A stretch of DNA of 64,000 nucleotides. Source: Alteromonas sp. KUL49 (lineage in GTDB: Bacteria; Pseudomonadota; Gammaproteobacteria; Enterobacterales; Alteromonadaceae). Positions 46,003 to 54,876 of this stretch are shown here, in pieces. Under the pieces are notes generated by a model. That model was not told the origin of the DNA. It saw nothing but the letters and a program-made list of their open reading frames with translations, and did not search any database. The position numbers and the translations under genes were made by a program. Numbering within the stretch: the first letter of the stretch is position 1; the number at the start of each line of letters is the position of its first letter. The stretch spans positions 372,001 through 436,000 of the forward strand of contig NZ_BJKL01000001.1 in assembly GCF_006538345.1 (NCBI RefSeq). Direction: 5' to 3'.

Positions 46003-46218
46003 ATGTCTCAAGAACGTGCGTTGACCGCCTTTGCAGGTTTTATGGTGTTACTTTCAGTACTGCTTACACTGTGGGTTCACCCAAACTTTGTATGGTTTAC
46101 GGTATTTGTTGGTGCCAATTTGTTTCAACAGAGTTTCACTGGCTTTTGCCCAGCCACCTTGTTCTTCAAACACGTTTGTGGATTGAAAAGTGAGCGTGAA
46201 CTTGGATTGATAAAATAG
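46003..46218 (+). CDS. Small membrane protein, YgaP-like transmembrane (DUF2892) family
   Basis: A 71-residue protein with two membrane helices (~6-24, TAFAGFMVLLSVLLTLWVH; ~29-48, WFTVFVGANLFQQSFTGFCP). FTGFCPATLFFKHVCGL is the conserved end of the DUF2892 family, which is also the C-terminal membrane part of the rhodanese YgaP. No rhodanese domain is attached. The ATG at 46003 has GGGAGT upstream; an ATG at 45988 would couple it directly to the barrel gene but adds only five residues. It is last in the exporter operon. Function unknown; the two Cys may matter. Confidence 0.75.
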   Translation: MSQERALTAFAGFMVLLSVLLTLWVHPNFVWFTVFVGANLFQQSFTGFCPATLFFKHVCGLKSERELGLIK

Positions 46219-46296
46219 CCCTTGTTTCATTAACCAATCAAGCCTAGGCTGAACATTTAGCACAATGAACGTTCGCTAGTATAAGGGCACGTTGGT

Positions 46297-47232
46297 ATGA
46301 AGAATAAAATCATCAAATGGGTGTGGCTAGTTACAATGGGAGTGGTATCTGGTGTATTTGCCAGCGAGCCTCCCCAGGTGTCGACGGGCAGTGTAGAGCG
46401 TGTTGATGCGTTTGAATCAAAATATATTCCAGCGCGAAGCGTGGATGTGTGGTTGCCGCCTAGTTACGATCCCTCAAATTCTTATGCAGTGCTTTATATG
46501 CACGACGGGCAAATGCTATTTGATGCCAGTACTACATGGAATGGTCAAGAGTGGCGGGTGGACGAAGTTGCGGGTGAGTTAATATCTGCGGGTAAAGTTC
46601 GTCCATTTATTGTGGTTGGGGTGTTCAACGGTGGGGTCAACCGTCACAGTGAATACTTTCCGCAAAAACCTTTTGAATCCCTTAGTGAATCTCAGCAAGC
46701 TCAGCAGTATGAGTTACAGCGCAGTGAAACCCAACCTTTGTTCGCTGCTGAGGTGTATTCAGATCGTTACCTTAAGTTCTTGGTGGAAGAGTTAAAGCCA
46801 TACATTCAGCAGAACTACCCTGTTAAATCTGAGGAATCCTACTTACTTGGTTCAAGTATGGGAGGCCTGATCTCCATGTATGGCTTGCTAGAGTATCCCA
46901 CAGAGTTTAAGGGAGCCGCCTGTTTATCTACCCATTGGCCTGGAAGCTTTGAGGTTAATGGCAATCCCATCCCTCAAGCATTTAATGACTATATCGACAG
47001 TAAACTTGAAACGCTCACTTATCAAAAAATCTACTTTGATTTTGGCACTGAAACCCTAGATGCCCTTTACCCGCCATTACAAGCAAAAGTAGATGAGGTA
47101 TTCATCGCACGAGACTTTCCCAAAGCGCAATGGGCATCTAAACGCTTTGAAGGCGCTGCGCATACCGAAGAAGCCTGGGCAGCTAGACTCCACATTCCAC
47201 TGGAGTTTTTATTCGCTACAGCCCCCAAATGA
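46297..47232 (+). CDS. Secreted esterase, Esterase D/CE1-like
   Basis: A 311-residue alpha/beta-hydrolase with a signal peptide (MKNKIIKWVWLVTMGVVSGVFA). The nucleophile elbow is LLGSSMGGLISMYG with Ser187; VLYMHDGQMLF and FIVVGVFNGG give the oxyanion and second-strand regions; EGAAHTEEAW supplies the catalytic His. The type is PF00756, which includes feruloyl/acetyl esterases of plant polysaccharide breakdown and enterobactin-type esterases. It probably deacylates an external saccharide in the second sugar locus. A hairpin follows its stop, and the sugar porter gene begins 104 bases later. Confidence 0.85.
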   Translation: MKNKIIKWVWLVTMGVVSGVFASEPPQVSTGSVERVDAFESKYIPARSVDVWLPPSYDPSNSYAVLYMHDGQMLFDASTTWNGQEWRVDEVAGELISAGKVRPFIVVGVFNGGVNRHSEYFPQKPFESLSESQQAQQYELQRSETQPLFAAEVYSDRYLKFLVEELKPYIQQNYPVKSEESYLLGSSMGGLISMYGLLEYPTEFKGAACLSTHWPGSFEVNGNPIPQAFNDYIDSKLETLTYQKIYFDFGTETLDALYPPLQAKVDEVFIARDFPKAQWASKRFEGAAHTEEAWAARLHIPLEFLFATAPK

Positions 47233-47244
47233 TTGTAAATTTTA

Positions 47245-47272
47245 GTTTTGCCGTTACGTAAAACGGCAAAAC
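47245..47272. terminator. Hairpin between esterase and sugar porter genes
   Basis: An 11-bp stem GTTTTGCCGTT/AACGGCAAAAC (47245-47255, 47262-47272) with a 6-base loop, 12 bases after the esterase stop. The tail is only weakly U-rich, so termination is likely but not certain. Confidence 0.55.
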
Positions 47273-47310
47273 AACTTTACTTAGTTTGTCATTGTTATAT
47301 TTTTGTAAAA

Positions 47311-47324
47311 AGTAATCGGTTACA
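47311..47324. promoter_or_regulatory. Possible LacI/GalR-type operator before the sugar porter
   Basis: GTAATCGGTTAC (47312-47323) is a near-palindrome with a central CG-like core, 14 bases before the ATG of the porter. It has the shape of a GalR/LacI-family site but differs from the other two motifs in this locus. Confidence 0.4.
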
Positions 47325-47336
47325 AATGAGAACTCT

Positions 47337-48734
47337 ATGGATAGCCAATCGCATAATCTTGGTTTTATTGTACTTATCAGTTTAGTCGCCACCATTGGTG
47401 GTTTTTTGTTTGGCTTTGATAGTGGGGTGATTAATGGCACCGTTGATGGACTTCAACAAGCATTTAACTCTGAAAGTATAGGCACTGGATTTAATGTATC
47501 TAGCATGTTGTTGGGGTGCGCATTCGGGGCCTTCTTTGCGGGTAGGTTAGCCGATAAATTCGGTCGCCGAAGTCTACTTATTGTCGCAGCAATACTGTTT
47601 ATTGTTTCTGCGTGGGGCTCTGGTGTAGCGCAAAGTAGTATGGAGTTTGTTGTGTATCGCGTTATTGGCGGTTTAGCTGTAGGCGCCGCGTCGGTAATGT
47701 CTCCCGCTTACATCAGCGAAATAGCACCGGCAAAATACCGCGGTATGCTTATCACTATTCAACAGGTAGCGATTATTTCTGGGCTGTTCTGTGCGTTTGT
47801 TAGCAATTACTTACTCGCTGGGGCTGCCGGTTTATCCACTGAGGCATTCTGGCTAGATTATGAAGCATGGCGTTGGATGTTCTGGATGGAGTTAGCGCCC
47901 GCCCTTCTGTTTTTTGTAATGCTATTGTTTATTCCTGAAAGCCCACGCTTTCTGGTGTCGAGTGGTAAGCGTGAGCAAGCTACTCAGGTACTCAGTAAGC
48001 TGTTTGGAGAGGAAGAGGGCAGTACTAAAGTTAGCGAAATAGAGGCTTCATTGGCTGACGATCATGCTCCTCGATTGAGTGACCTTGTCGATAAGGCGGC
48101 AGGTCGAATTCGACCCATTGTGTGGATCGGCATCGGACTCGCTACTTTCCAACAGCTCGTGGGTATTAATGTGGTTTTCTACTACGGTGCTGTACTGTGG
48201 CAAGCGGTAGGTTTTTCTGAATCAGACGCACTACTTATTAATATTATTAGCGGAGCTGTGAGTATCGCCGCTTGTATCGTGACCATTATGGTTATCGATA
48301 AAATAGGCCGTAAACCACTGTTAAAGTGGGGTTCCATCGGAATGACAGTAGCACTTGGGCTCATGGTATATGTATTCGCTACTGCCTCTGTAGATACTGC
48401 GGGTGATCTCGTACTTGGCGATAATGGTGTTATCGCGCTAGTGGCCGCTAATATTTATGTGTTCTTTTTCAATATCTCTTGGGGGCCGGTCATGTGGGTA
48501 ATGTTAGGCGAGATGTTCCCCAATCAAATTCGCGGTTCAGGGCTCGCCGTGAGCGGTTTCGCCCAGTGGGGAAGCAACTTCGCTATTACCATGACTTTCC
48601 CAATTTTACTCACCTCGGTAGGGTTAGCCGGCGCTTACGGTTTCTATGGGTTGAGTGCGCTAATCTCTGTGTTGTTTGTGGTGAAGTTTGTCCATGAAAC
48701 TAAGGGCACTGAGCTTGAGAATATGCAAGGGTAG
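47337..48734 (+). CDS. MFS sugar porter (sugar/H+ symporter family)
   Basis: A 465-residue inner-membrane transporter with twelve helices. Sugar-porter signatures are complete: GGFLFGFDSGVINGT in helix 1, GRLADKFGRRSLL after helix 2, RVIGGLAVGAASVMSPAYISE in helices 4-5, FIPESPRFLVSSGKREQA before the central loop, FQQLVGINVVFYYG in helix 7 and DKIGRKPLL after helix 8, ending VHETKGTELENMQ. It imports a mono- or disaccharide with protons. It converges on the GH43 gene, with 14 bases between stops; a 9-bp dyad at 48769-48799 inside the end of GH43 could terminate both. It likely brings in the sugar released by GH43 or the esterase-treated substrate. Confidence 0.93.
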   Translation: MDSQSHNLGFIVLISLVATIGGFLFGFDSGVINGTVDGLQQAFNSESIGTGFNVSSMLLGCAFGAFFAGRLADKFGRRSLLIVAAILFIVSAWGSGVAQSSMEFVVYRVIGGLAVGAASVMSPAYISEIAPAKYRGMLITIQQVAIISGLFCAFVSNYLLAGAAGLSTEAFWLDYEAWRWMFWMELAPALLFFVMLLFIPESPRFLVSSGKREQATQVLSKLFGEEEGSTKVSEIEASLADDHAPRLSDLVDKAAGRIRPIVWIGIGLATFQQLVGINVVFYYGAVLWQAVGFSESDALLINIISGAVSIAACIVTIMVIDKIGRKPLLKWGSIGMTVALGLMVYVFATASVDTAGDLVLGDNGVIALVAANIYVFFFNISWGPVMWVMLGEMFPNQIRGSGLAVSGFAQWGSNFAITMTFPILLTSVGLAGAYGFYGLSALISVLFVVKFVHETKGTELENMQG

Positions 48735-48748
48735 TAGAGGATAACCCT

Positions 48749-49752
48749 TTACTGAGCGGTAGATTCTAGAAGGCGTTGGCTAAATCGGCTAACGCCTTCG
48801 TCAGTTCTGACAACCGGTTTTATTGTGCCATCTGGGTTAAACTCAATGAATTCAGCGGCGGATCGTCGTTGGCGTTTGCGAGTTTCGCATTCAAGTTCGG
48901 GCGTTTCTACCCAGCGATGATAGAACAATATCCATTGCCCTTGGTATTCTACGATTGAATGATGGTTGTTACTCTCATGTTCCTGTTCCATAAACACCCC
49001 TTTGTATTCCCATGGTCCAGTAGGAGATTGGGAAGTGTAGTAAGTCAACACTCGGTTGTTTTCTGGCATGGTGAAGTAATATAGGTCGTTTCTTTTAAAT
49101 ACCCATGGACCCTCCATTTTGGGTTCGTATCCCCCCATATCCATTTTGATAAAGTCACCTTTGACACTGCGCAAATCATCGCTTAACTCAATAACCCTGT
49201 AGTCGAAGTCTTTGCCATGAAAATAGAGATAGGCTTTTCCGTTATCGTCAATAAATAGTGCAGGGTCATTGGCGTAGGGAGTTTGCCAAAGTGGGGCACC
49301 AATTTTGTCTTCAAATGGCCCTGTGGGAGAGTTACTTTCCGCAATACCAATACCCATCCATTTAGTACTATTTTCTGGGTTTATTCGATCTTTAAAACCG
49401 GTACCAGCGGGAAACACAAAGTAGTATTTACCATTTTTATAGGCAGCGTCTGGTGCCCAAGCAAAATTATCCGCCCAAGTAAGGTCTTCCACAGAAAGCA
49501 CGGAACCGTGTGCAGTCCAGTCTTCGAGGTTGGTTGATGAAAATACGTGCCAATCTTGCATGAAAAAGTCTGGTTGACAGTTGAGGTCATGGGACGTGTA
49601 TACGTACATTCGCCCATCATTCCATACATGAGCTGATGGATCTGCGGTAAGCAAATCGCTACCAAAGTCGAGTGGGTTGGTAGCATTGGCACTCATTGTT
49701 AAAGGTAAGGCAAACAGGCCTAGCAATGTGAAAATAGATTTTTTTTATACAT
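48749..49752 (-). CDS. GH43-family glycosidase, secreted (start region frameshifted)
   Basis: About 335 residues of a five-bladed propeller hydrolase. ADPSAHVWNDGRMYVYTSHD gives the catalytic base Asp, NDPALFIDDNGKAYLYFHG the second Asp and KMEGPWVFKRNDLYYFT the acid Glu, with HHSIVEYQGQWILFYH as the usual fourth-blade His region. The family cleaves arabinosides, xylosides or galactosides; the substrate is not evident. The frame is open only up to 49726 and starts there without a normal ATG. At 49752 lies an ATG with GAGGGA ten bases upstream; one added A in the A8 run (49739-49746) would join it to the frame and restore the signal peptide MYKKKSIFTLLGLFALPLTM. A later ATG (49696) would lack the signal. 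It has its own operator at 49771-49792. Confidence 0.82.
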
Positions 49753-49770
49753 GATGATTTTATCCCTCGC

Positions 49771-49792
49771 AAATTGCCACCGGTGGCAATTT
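49771..49792. promoter_or_regulatory. 22-bp perfect palindrome upstream of GH43
   Basis: A perfect palindrome with half-site AAATTGCCACC and central CCGG core, 19 bases from the GH43 ATG (on the - strand) and just upstream of its ribosome site. LacI-type in form; different from TGAACCGGTTCA and from the 50020 site. The binding protein is not evident. Confidence 0.7.
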
Positions 49793-49987
49793 TAAGTTTT
49801 ACTATGATACTGCTACAAGTGAAAGTCTTTTTACTGTCCAATTAACCTTCATTTTTTAATGCTCTTGAACTACTTCTCAGGCCAACTCATAGACAATTTG
49901 TACTAGGTGACAACAATTTTATTTAAAATTATATGCTTTAAAAATAATAATTTAGGCCTAAGTTGATGAACGAATTAAAACAAGTTG

Positions 49988-50033
49988 TTTACAAAAAAAA
50001 CAATGCCTGATAACTTTAACTTAATCGATTAAG
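49988..50033 (+). promoter_or_regulatory. Probable promoter and LacI-type operator of the TonB receptor/sucrose genes
   Basis: TTTACA (49988-49993), 17 bases, then TAACTT (50011-50016) is a possible sigma70 promoter. The perfect 14-bp palindrome CTTAATCGATTAAG (50020-50033) follows at about the start site, a position where a repressor would block clearance. The LacI regulator at 56451 is the likely binder (inference). Confidence 0.55.
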
Positions 50034-50125
50034 AAGACGTTTTCACAATTGACAATACTGTTCTCATTTCGCTCAATAATATTTCCTGAGTGTTCGAGAG
50101 CTTCGTATGGCTTTGGAGAATACCG

Positions 50126-52630
50126 ATGCACAACACATTTAAAAGACACACACTGAGCGTAGCGGTTTTAGTTGGTTTAAACGGCGCGGCTTATGCTCAA
50201 GATACACAAGAAAAAGAAGCTACCGAAAGCTTCGAACAGATTGTTGTTACCGCCAGTCCAGCGGGCGTTACCGCTCAAGAGGCTAGCGTTTCTGTAAGTT
50301 CCTTTGATGAAGAAGCGGTGGCTAAACTTGCTCCGCGCTCTACTGCTGAAGTATTCAGAGCGCTGCCAGGTATCCGTGCAGAATCTTCGGGTGGTGGCGG
50401 TAATGCCAACATCACTATCCGAGGAATTCCACTCGCCACTGGGGGCTCAAAGTTCATGCAAATTCATGAAGACGGCCTTCCAGTATTAGAATATGGCGAT
50501 ATTAACTTTGGTAATGCCGATAACTTTTTGCGTTACGATTGGTCCGTCGAGCGGGTAGAGTCTGTTCGTGGCGGTTCTGCGTCTACTTTTGCCAGCAATT
50601 CTCCTGGTGGTGTTATCAATATGATCAGCGCTACAGGTGAACAAGGTGGCGGTGCCATTGGTACTTCCTTTGGTTTAGATTACGAAGAGTTTAGATTAGA
50701 TTTTGCCTACGGCGGCGAAATCAACGACGACCTTTATTTTCATATTGGTGGTTTTGCAAGAGGTGGAGAAGGCCCACGCGAAACAGGGTTCAATGGTGAT
50801 CAAGGCGGACAAGTTAAGATCAACGTTACTCAGCTATTAGACAATGGCCACTTGCGTTTTTACTTCAAGCATTTAGATGACAGAGTAACCACCTATCTTC
50901 CGGCACCTGTACTTGTTGAAAGTAATGGTAGCTACGGTGCCGTTGAAAACTTTGATGCAAGTAGTCAAACGCTGCATTCTGCATATACCACTAACGTCTC
51001 TACCTTTGATGCGTTCGGAAATCCAGTGAATCGCGATCTGACCGACGGTATTGAATCACAAGTGACGTCTTTTGGCTTTGAAGCCGATATTGAAGTTGCT
51101 GAGGAGCTTTATTTACTCAACAAATTCCGTACGTCGGACGTGAGTGGTGGATTTGTATCGCCGTTCACAGATACCTTTGGTGCATATGGTCCACAATCGG
51201 CGAGCAGCATGGCCGATAGTATTTGTGCATCCGCACTTGATGGCGATGGCAATCCATTCAACTGCTCATCTACGTCTGTGACTTTGGCTAATGGCCCAGG
51301 TGCTGGTGAGGCCTATAACGGTCTTGCGTTTCTCAATCTGTTATTCGACACGACATTCAATGACTTAGGCAACATGATCAACGACCTAAGCCTACGCAAA
51401 GAGTTCGACAATGGTGTGTCAGTAACGGCTGGTTATTATTATTCGAAACAAGACATTGCTATTAGCTGGAATAGCTGGAATACCTTCATTCAAACGGTAG
51501 ACGGCAGTAACTCTCAGTACCTTCATATTGAAGATGCAGACGGTAACGCGCTGGTAAATCAAGGTTTGTGGGCGCCTGGTTTCCTATCTTGGGATTGGGA
51601 CCTTAATTACACGACCACTGCACCCTATGTGAACATTGGTTTTGAAGTTGGTGATAATTGGTTGTTTGATGTGAGTGCGCGCCGCGACACAGTGAAAGCC
51701 AATGGTGAACTTATTAACGCTTGCTGCGGTGGTAACACGGATTACGATCTCAATGGTGATGGTGTTATTTCTGGCAACACAGAAGATGCTTCGGCCTCTA
51801 ATGGCTTTGGTTTTGGCGGTGGTGTCATTAACCTAAATCGCGCTGGTGCAGCGAGTCAAATGGTGAATTACGAAGCGAGCAATACCTCATTCTCTTTAGG
51901 TGGCTCGTACCTATTAAGTGATGAGATCACTCTCTTTGGTCGTTACAGTGAAGGTGGCCGTGCACTTGCAGATAGACTACTGCAGATTGCTGGCACGCTA
52001 AATGGCGATGGTAGCCTAACAAGCACCACATCAGGTTTCGACGAAACAGAACAGCTAGAAGTGGGTGTGAAATATGGTACTCGTGACTTCCATCTAAACG
52101 CCACTTTGTTTAATACAGTGACCCAAGACACTCAAGCGGAAGTGACAAGTGGACTAACGTTTATTCGTGAATACGAAGCTACCGGGCTTGAATTAGAAGG
52201 CCGCTATAATTTTGATAATGGCTTCTCTGTGTCAGGTAATGCAACTTGGACAGATGCTGAAATCAGTGACGATAAGTTTAACCCAGCACTTGTTGGTAAA
52301 ACACCACGCCGTCAAGCCGATTTTATCTACACAGTTATCCCTCAATACGAGTTTGATGACTTTATAGTGGGAGCGTCATTCCAAGGTTCGACAGATTACT
52401 ATGTTCAAGACTCAAACGAGCTTAAACAAGACGCATATGTAGTCACCAACTTGTTTGCTACTTGGTATGTGTCAGACCAGTTCTCTGTGTCTTTGAATGT
52501 CAATAATGCCACTGATGAGTTTGTTATTACAGAATCTGAGGAAGCATCGGCGCTTGCAGGTGACATTATTCGAGCAAGACCGATTAACGGTAGAACGTCT
52601 TCACTTCAGTTGAAATACACTTTCTACTAA
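50126..52630 (+). CDS. TonB-dependent receptor, sugar type
   Basis: An 834-residue outer-membrane receptor. The ATG at 50126 has GGAGA seven bases upstream and starts a signal peptide (MHNTFKRHTLSVAVLVGLNG); an ATG at 50090 is too early. Plug region: EQIVVTASPAGVTAQEASVS as TonB box, then STAEVFRALPGIRAESSGGG and FAYGGEINDD..., with RVESVRGGSASTFASNSPGGVINMIS; the C-terminal strand is SSLQLKYTFY. It leads directly to an MFS transporter, fructokinase and sucrose phosphorylase, so sucrose or a fructosyl- or sucrose-containing oligosaccharide is the likely ligand. An intercistronic hairpin follows. Confidence 0.9.
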   Translation: MHNTFKRHTLSVAVLVGLNGAAYAQDTQEKEATESFEQIVVTASPAGVTAQEASVSVSSFDEEAVAKLAPRSTAEVFRALPGIRAESSGGGGNANITIRGIPLATGGSKFMQIHEDGLPVLEYGDINFGNADNFLRYDWSVERVESVRGGSASTFASNSPGGVINMISATGEQGGGAIGTSFGLDYEEFRLDFAYGGEINDDLYFHIGGFARGGEGPRETGFNGDQGGQVKINVTQLLDNGHLRFYFKHLDDRVTTYLPAPVLVESNGSYGAVENFDASSQTLHSAYTTNVSTFDAFGNPVNRDLTDGIESQVTSFGFEADIEVAEELYLLNKFRTSDVSGGFVSPFTDTFGAYGPQSASSMADSICASALDGDGNPFNCSSTSVTLANGPGAGEAYNGLAFLNLLFDTTFNDLGNMINDLSLRKEFDNGVSVTAGYYYSKQDIAISWNSWNTFIQTVDGSNSQYLHIEDADGNALVNQGLWAPGFLSWDWDLNYTTTAPYVNIGFEVGDNWLFDVSARRDTVKANGELINACCGGNTDYDLNGDGVISGNTEDASASNGFGFGGGVINLNRAGAASQMVNYEASNTSFSLGGSYLLSDEITLFGRYSEGGRALADRLLQIAGTLNGDGSLTSTTSGFDETEQLEVGVKYGTRDFHLNATLFNTVTQDTQAEVTSGLTFIREYEATGLELEGRYNFDNGFSVSGNATWTDAEISDDKFNPALVGKTPRRQADFIYTVIPQYEFDDFIVGASFQGSTDYYVQDSNELKQDAYVVTNLFATWYVSDQFSVSLNVNNATDEFVITESEEASALAGDIIRARPINGRTSSLQLKYTFY

Positions 52631-52638
52631 ATGAGTAA

Positions 52639-52664
52639 GAGTCACGGGAATAATCTCGTGGCTC
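52639..52664 (+). terminator. Intercistronic hairpin after TonB receptor
   Basis: An 11-bp stem with two G-T pairs, GAGTCACGGGA/TCTCGTGGCTC (52639-52649, 52654-52664), loop ATAA. No U-tract directly follows. It may reduce transport/catabolic gene expression relative to the receptor. Confidence 0.5.
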
Positions 52665-52700
52665 ACTGTCCTGTTAATCTTGAGTTTTTATAGGTAATTC

Positions 52701-53978
52701 ATGACAACGCATAACACAGGTGAGCACAACCTAACGCTTATCCGCTGGCTAACCTATCTAATGTTCATGATGTTTGCGATGACGTCGGATTCTGTCGGTG
52801 AAATCATCAAAGAAGTAAAGATAGAGTTTGGGGTAACGAATACTCAAGCGAGCTTGATGCATTCTTTGTTTATGATTGGCATTGCCTTTTCAGGGTTATT
52901 TCTAGGGTTTCTGGCCGACAAATTTGGTCGTAAGAAGACTTTAGTGTTGGGGCTAGCGCTCTTTGCCTTGTCTTGTTACCTATTTCTAGTGGGAAGCACT
53001 TTCTCGTTTATATTAAGTTTAATCACTCTGTCGGGTCTTGCGGTAGGCGTGTTTAAAACTGCCGCACTTGCGCTAATTGGCGACATATCTCGCTCTACCA
53101 AGGAGCATACCGGCACTATGAATGGTGCTGAAGCTTTCTTTGGTGTTGGGGCGATTATTGGCCCTATCTTGGTCGCTTGGTTGATATCTCAAGGCGTTCA
53201 TTGGACTTGGCTATACGTAATAGCGGGGGGGTTATGCACCGTTTTGATCGCAATGGCGTTGTTAGTGAAGTACCCAGAACATCAAAGCAAGCAAGTTAAG
53301 CCTACCCGACTCATTGACAGCTTAAAGCTCCTTAAAGACCCATATGCGCTTGGGTTCTCGTTGGGGGCCTTTCTTTATGTTGCAGCTGAAAGCGCAATAT
53401 ATGTGTGGATGCCTAGTTACCTTATTTGCGATGCTACTAGTGGCGCTGACATTTATGCCTGCTATAGCAATTCAAGTACTCAGATGTTAGCCATATATTC
53501 TGTGTCGGCTTTCTTTGCGTTGCGCGCGGCGGGTCGCTTTGTAGGTATCTGGATGATGCAACATTTTGAATGGACCAAGGTACTGTTGATTTTCAGTTTT
53601 GCCATCATGGCATGCTTCACGATTGGGTTGATCGCAGGTCCAACAATGGCTGTTTATCTATTCCCACTCAGCGGTATTTTCATGTCTGTTATTTATCCAA
53701 CCTTTAATTCAAAAGGTATCAGCTGCTTTGAGAAGCGACAGCATGGGTCGGTAGCCGGTGTGATCTTGTTTTTTACTGCGGCTGGCGCTGCGGCGGGCCC
53801 TTTTATCATGGGGGTGGTAAGTGATGCTAATGGTGGTGATGCCAAGTACGGATTCATCGTCGCAACTGGGTTTTCGATACTGTTGTTTATTGGGTTGCTT
53901 TATAACGCGATTGTTCAGCCCACTAAAGAGCGACTCGCGCTTATTGAACAGCAAGAGTACGGTAATAGAGAAATATAA
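52701..53978 (+). CDS. MFS transporter, probable sucrose/sugar importer
   Basis: A 425-residue, twelve-helix major facilitator. LGFLADKFGRKKTLVLGL is the conserved loop 2-3 motif; VGAIIGPILVAWLI and AAGAAAGPFIMGVVSDANGGD are the helix 5 and helix 11 gates. The central cytoplasmic loop (YPEHQSKQVKPTRLIDSLKLL) is short, unlike the sugar-porter family at 47337. Its stop shares a base with the fructokinase start, and sucrose phosphorylase follows. The context makes it the inner-membrane step for the sugar taken in by the TonB receptor. The substrate is not shown by the sequence itself. Confidence 0.85.
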   Translation: MTTHNTGEHNLTLIRWLTYLMFMMFAMTSDSVGEIIKEVKIEFGVTNTQASLMHSLFMIGIAFSGLFLGFLADKFGRKKTLVLGLALFALSCYLFLVGSTFSFILSLITLSGLAVGVFKTAALALIGDISRSTKEHTGTMNGAEAFFGVGAIIGPILVAWLISQGVHWTWLYVIAGGLCTVLIAMALLVKYPEHQSKQVKPTRLIDSLKLLKDPYALGFSLGAFLYVAAESAIYVWMPSYLICDATSGADIYACYSNSSTQMLAIYSVSAFFALRAAGRFVGIWMMQHFEWTKVLLIFSFAIMACFTIGLIAGPTMAVYLFPLSGIFMSVIYPTFNSKGISCFEKRQHGSVAGVILFFTAAGAAAGPFIMGVVSDANGGDAKYGFIVATGFSILLFIGLLYNAIVQPTKERLALIEQQEYGNREI

Positions 53979-54862
53979 TGAAGATATACGCAGCTATTGA
54001 AGCCGGTGGTACTAAATTCAATTGTGCTATTTTTGACGAAAATCGAAATAAGTTGGATTCCATACGGTTAGACACTACTACGCCAGATGAAACTTTGGCT
54101 TGGGTCATCGACTTTTTTCAAGCCCAGCGTGACAAGGGTATGCAATTTGAAGCGCTTGGAGTAGCTAGCTTTGGCCCACTGGACTTAGATAAAGGTTCTT
54201 CTACCTACGGGTATATCACAGCAACGCCAAAACCCAATTGGTCGAATGTTGATTTGATTGGCCCACTGGCTGACGCTTTGAATTGTCCTGTTGCACTAGA
54301 CACTGATGTTAATGGCGCTGGTCTTGCCGAGTATACTTGGGGCGCAGGGCAAAACTGCGAAAGCTTAGTATACATCACCGTCGGTACCGGCTTAGGCGGT
54401 GGCGTTATTATCAATGGTAAGCCACTACATGGATTGGTTCATCCTGAAATTGGGCACATGTTACTCCCCAAAATCGACGGAGTAACAGGGCATTGTCCGT
54501 TCCATGAAAACTGCGCAGAGGGATACGCCTCTGGTCGCGCTATGGAGCATATGTGGGGCCAGCCAGCACATACCTTTGAGTCGAGTCACCCCGCGTGGAC
54601 ACGTCAGGTAGAAGTACTTGCGCAAGTTTGTCACAACTTGCTTGTGAGTCTATCACCACAAAAAATTGTTATGGGTGGTGGAGTTATGTCTCAGTCTCAC
54701 CTGTTACCTAGAGTAATCGAGGCGACGAGTCAGTCTCTTAATGGCTATTTAACGCTGCCATCTCATTTGTCTATCAGTGACGTCATTGTATCTCCACAAT
54801 TGGGAGATATCAGTGGCCTCTTCGGCGCTTTCGCACTCGCGAAGAACATCGCGCCAGCGTAA
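53978..54862 (+). CDS. ROK-family fructokinase
   Basis: A 294-residue cytoplasmic sugar kinase. AIEAGGTKFNCAIFDENRN is the ROK phosphate loop, ALDTDVNGAGLAEYTWGAG carries the catalytic Asp, VTVGTGLGGG the second phosphate loop and HPEIGHMLLPK plus GHCPFHENCAEGYASG the zinc site (His and Cys ligands) and ROK signature in the version typical of fructokinases. It phosphorylates fructose to fructose-6-P. It overlaps the MFS gene by one base and precedes sucrose phosphorylase by 14 bases. It could also take the fructose made from mannose by the isomerase at 460. A glucose or N-acetyl-sugar kinase is less likely given the neighbours. Confidence 0.9.
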   Translation: MKIYAAIEAGGTKFNCAIFDENRNKLDSIRLDTTTPDETLAWVIDFFQAQRDKGMQFEALGVASFGPLDLDKGSSTYGYITATPKPNWSNVDLIGPLADALNCPVALDTDVNGAGLAEYTWGAGQNCESLVYITVGTGLGGGVIINGKPLHGLVHPEIGHMLLPKIDGVTGHCPFHENCAEGYASGRAMEHMWGQPAHTFESSHPAWTRQVEVLAQVCHNLLVSLSPQKIVMGGGVMSQSHLLPRVIEATSQSLNGYLTLPSHLSISDVIVSPQLGDISGLFGAFALAKNIAPA

Positions 54863-54876
54863 TTGGAGATTTTTTC

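Larger units (their letters stand above)
49753..50125. other. Divergent regulatory region between GH43 and TonB receptor
   Basis: 373 AT-rich bases between two divergent genes. Contents: ribosome site for GH43 (49763-49768), the 22-bp palindrome at 49771-49792, a non-coding AT-rich stretch, and the probable promoter and palindrome at 49988-50033. Nothing else can be supported. Confidence 0.6.

Noticed and set aside
45894-46193. + strand frame of 99 codons overlapping the barrel and small membrane protein genes
   Set aside because: Overlaps two better-supported genes in a different frame and has no homology features.
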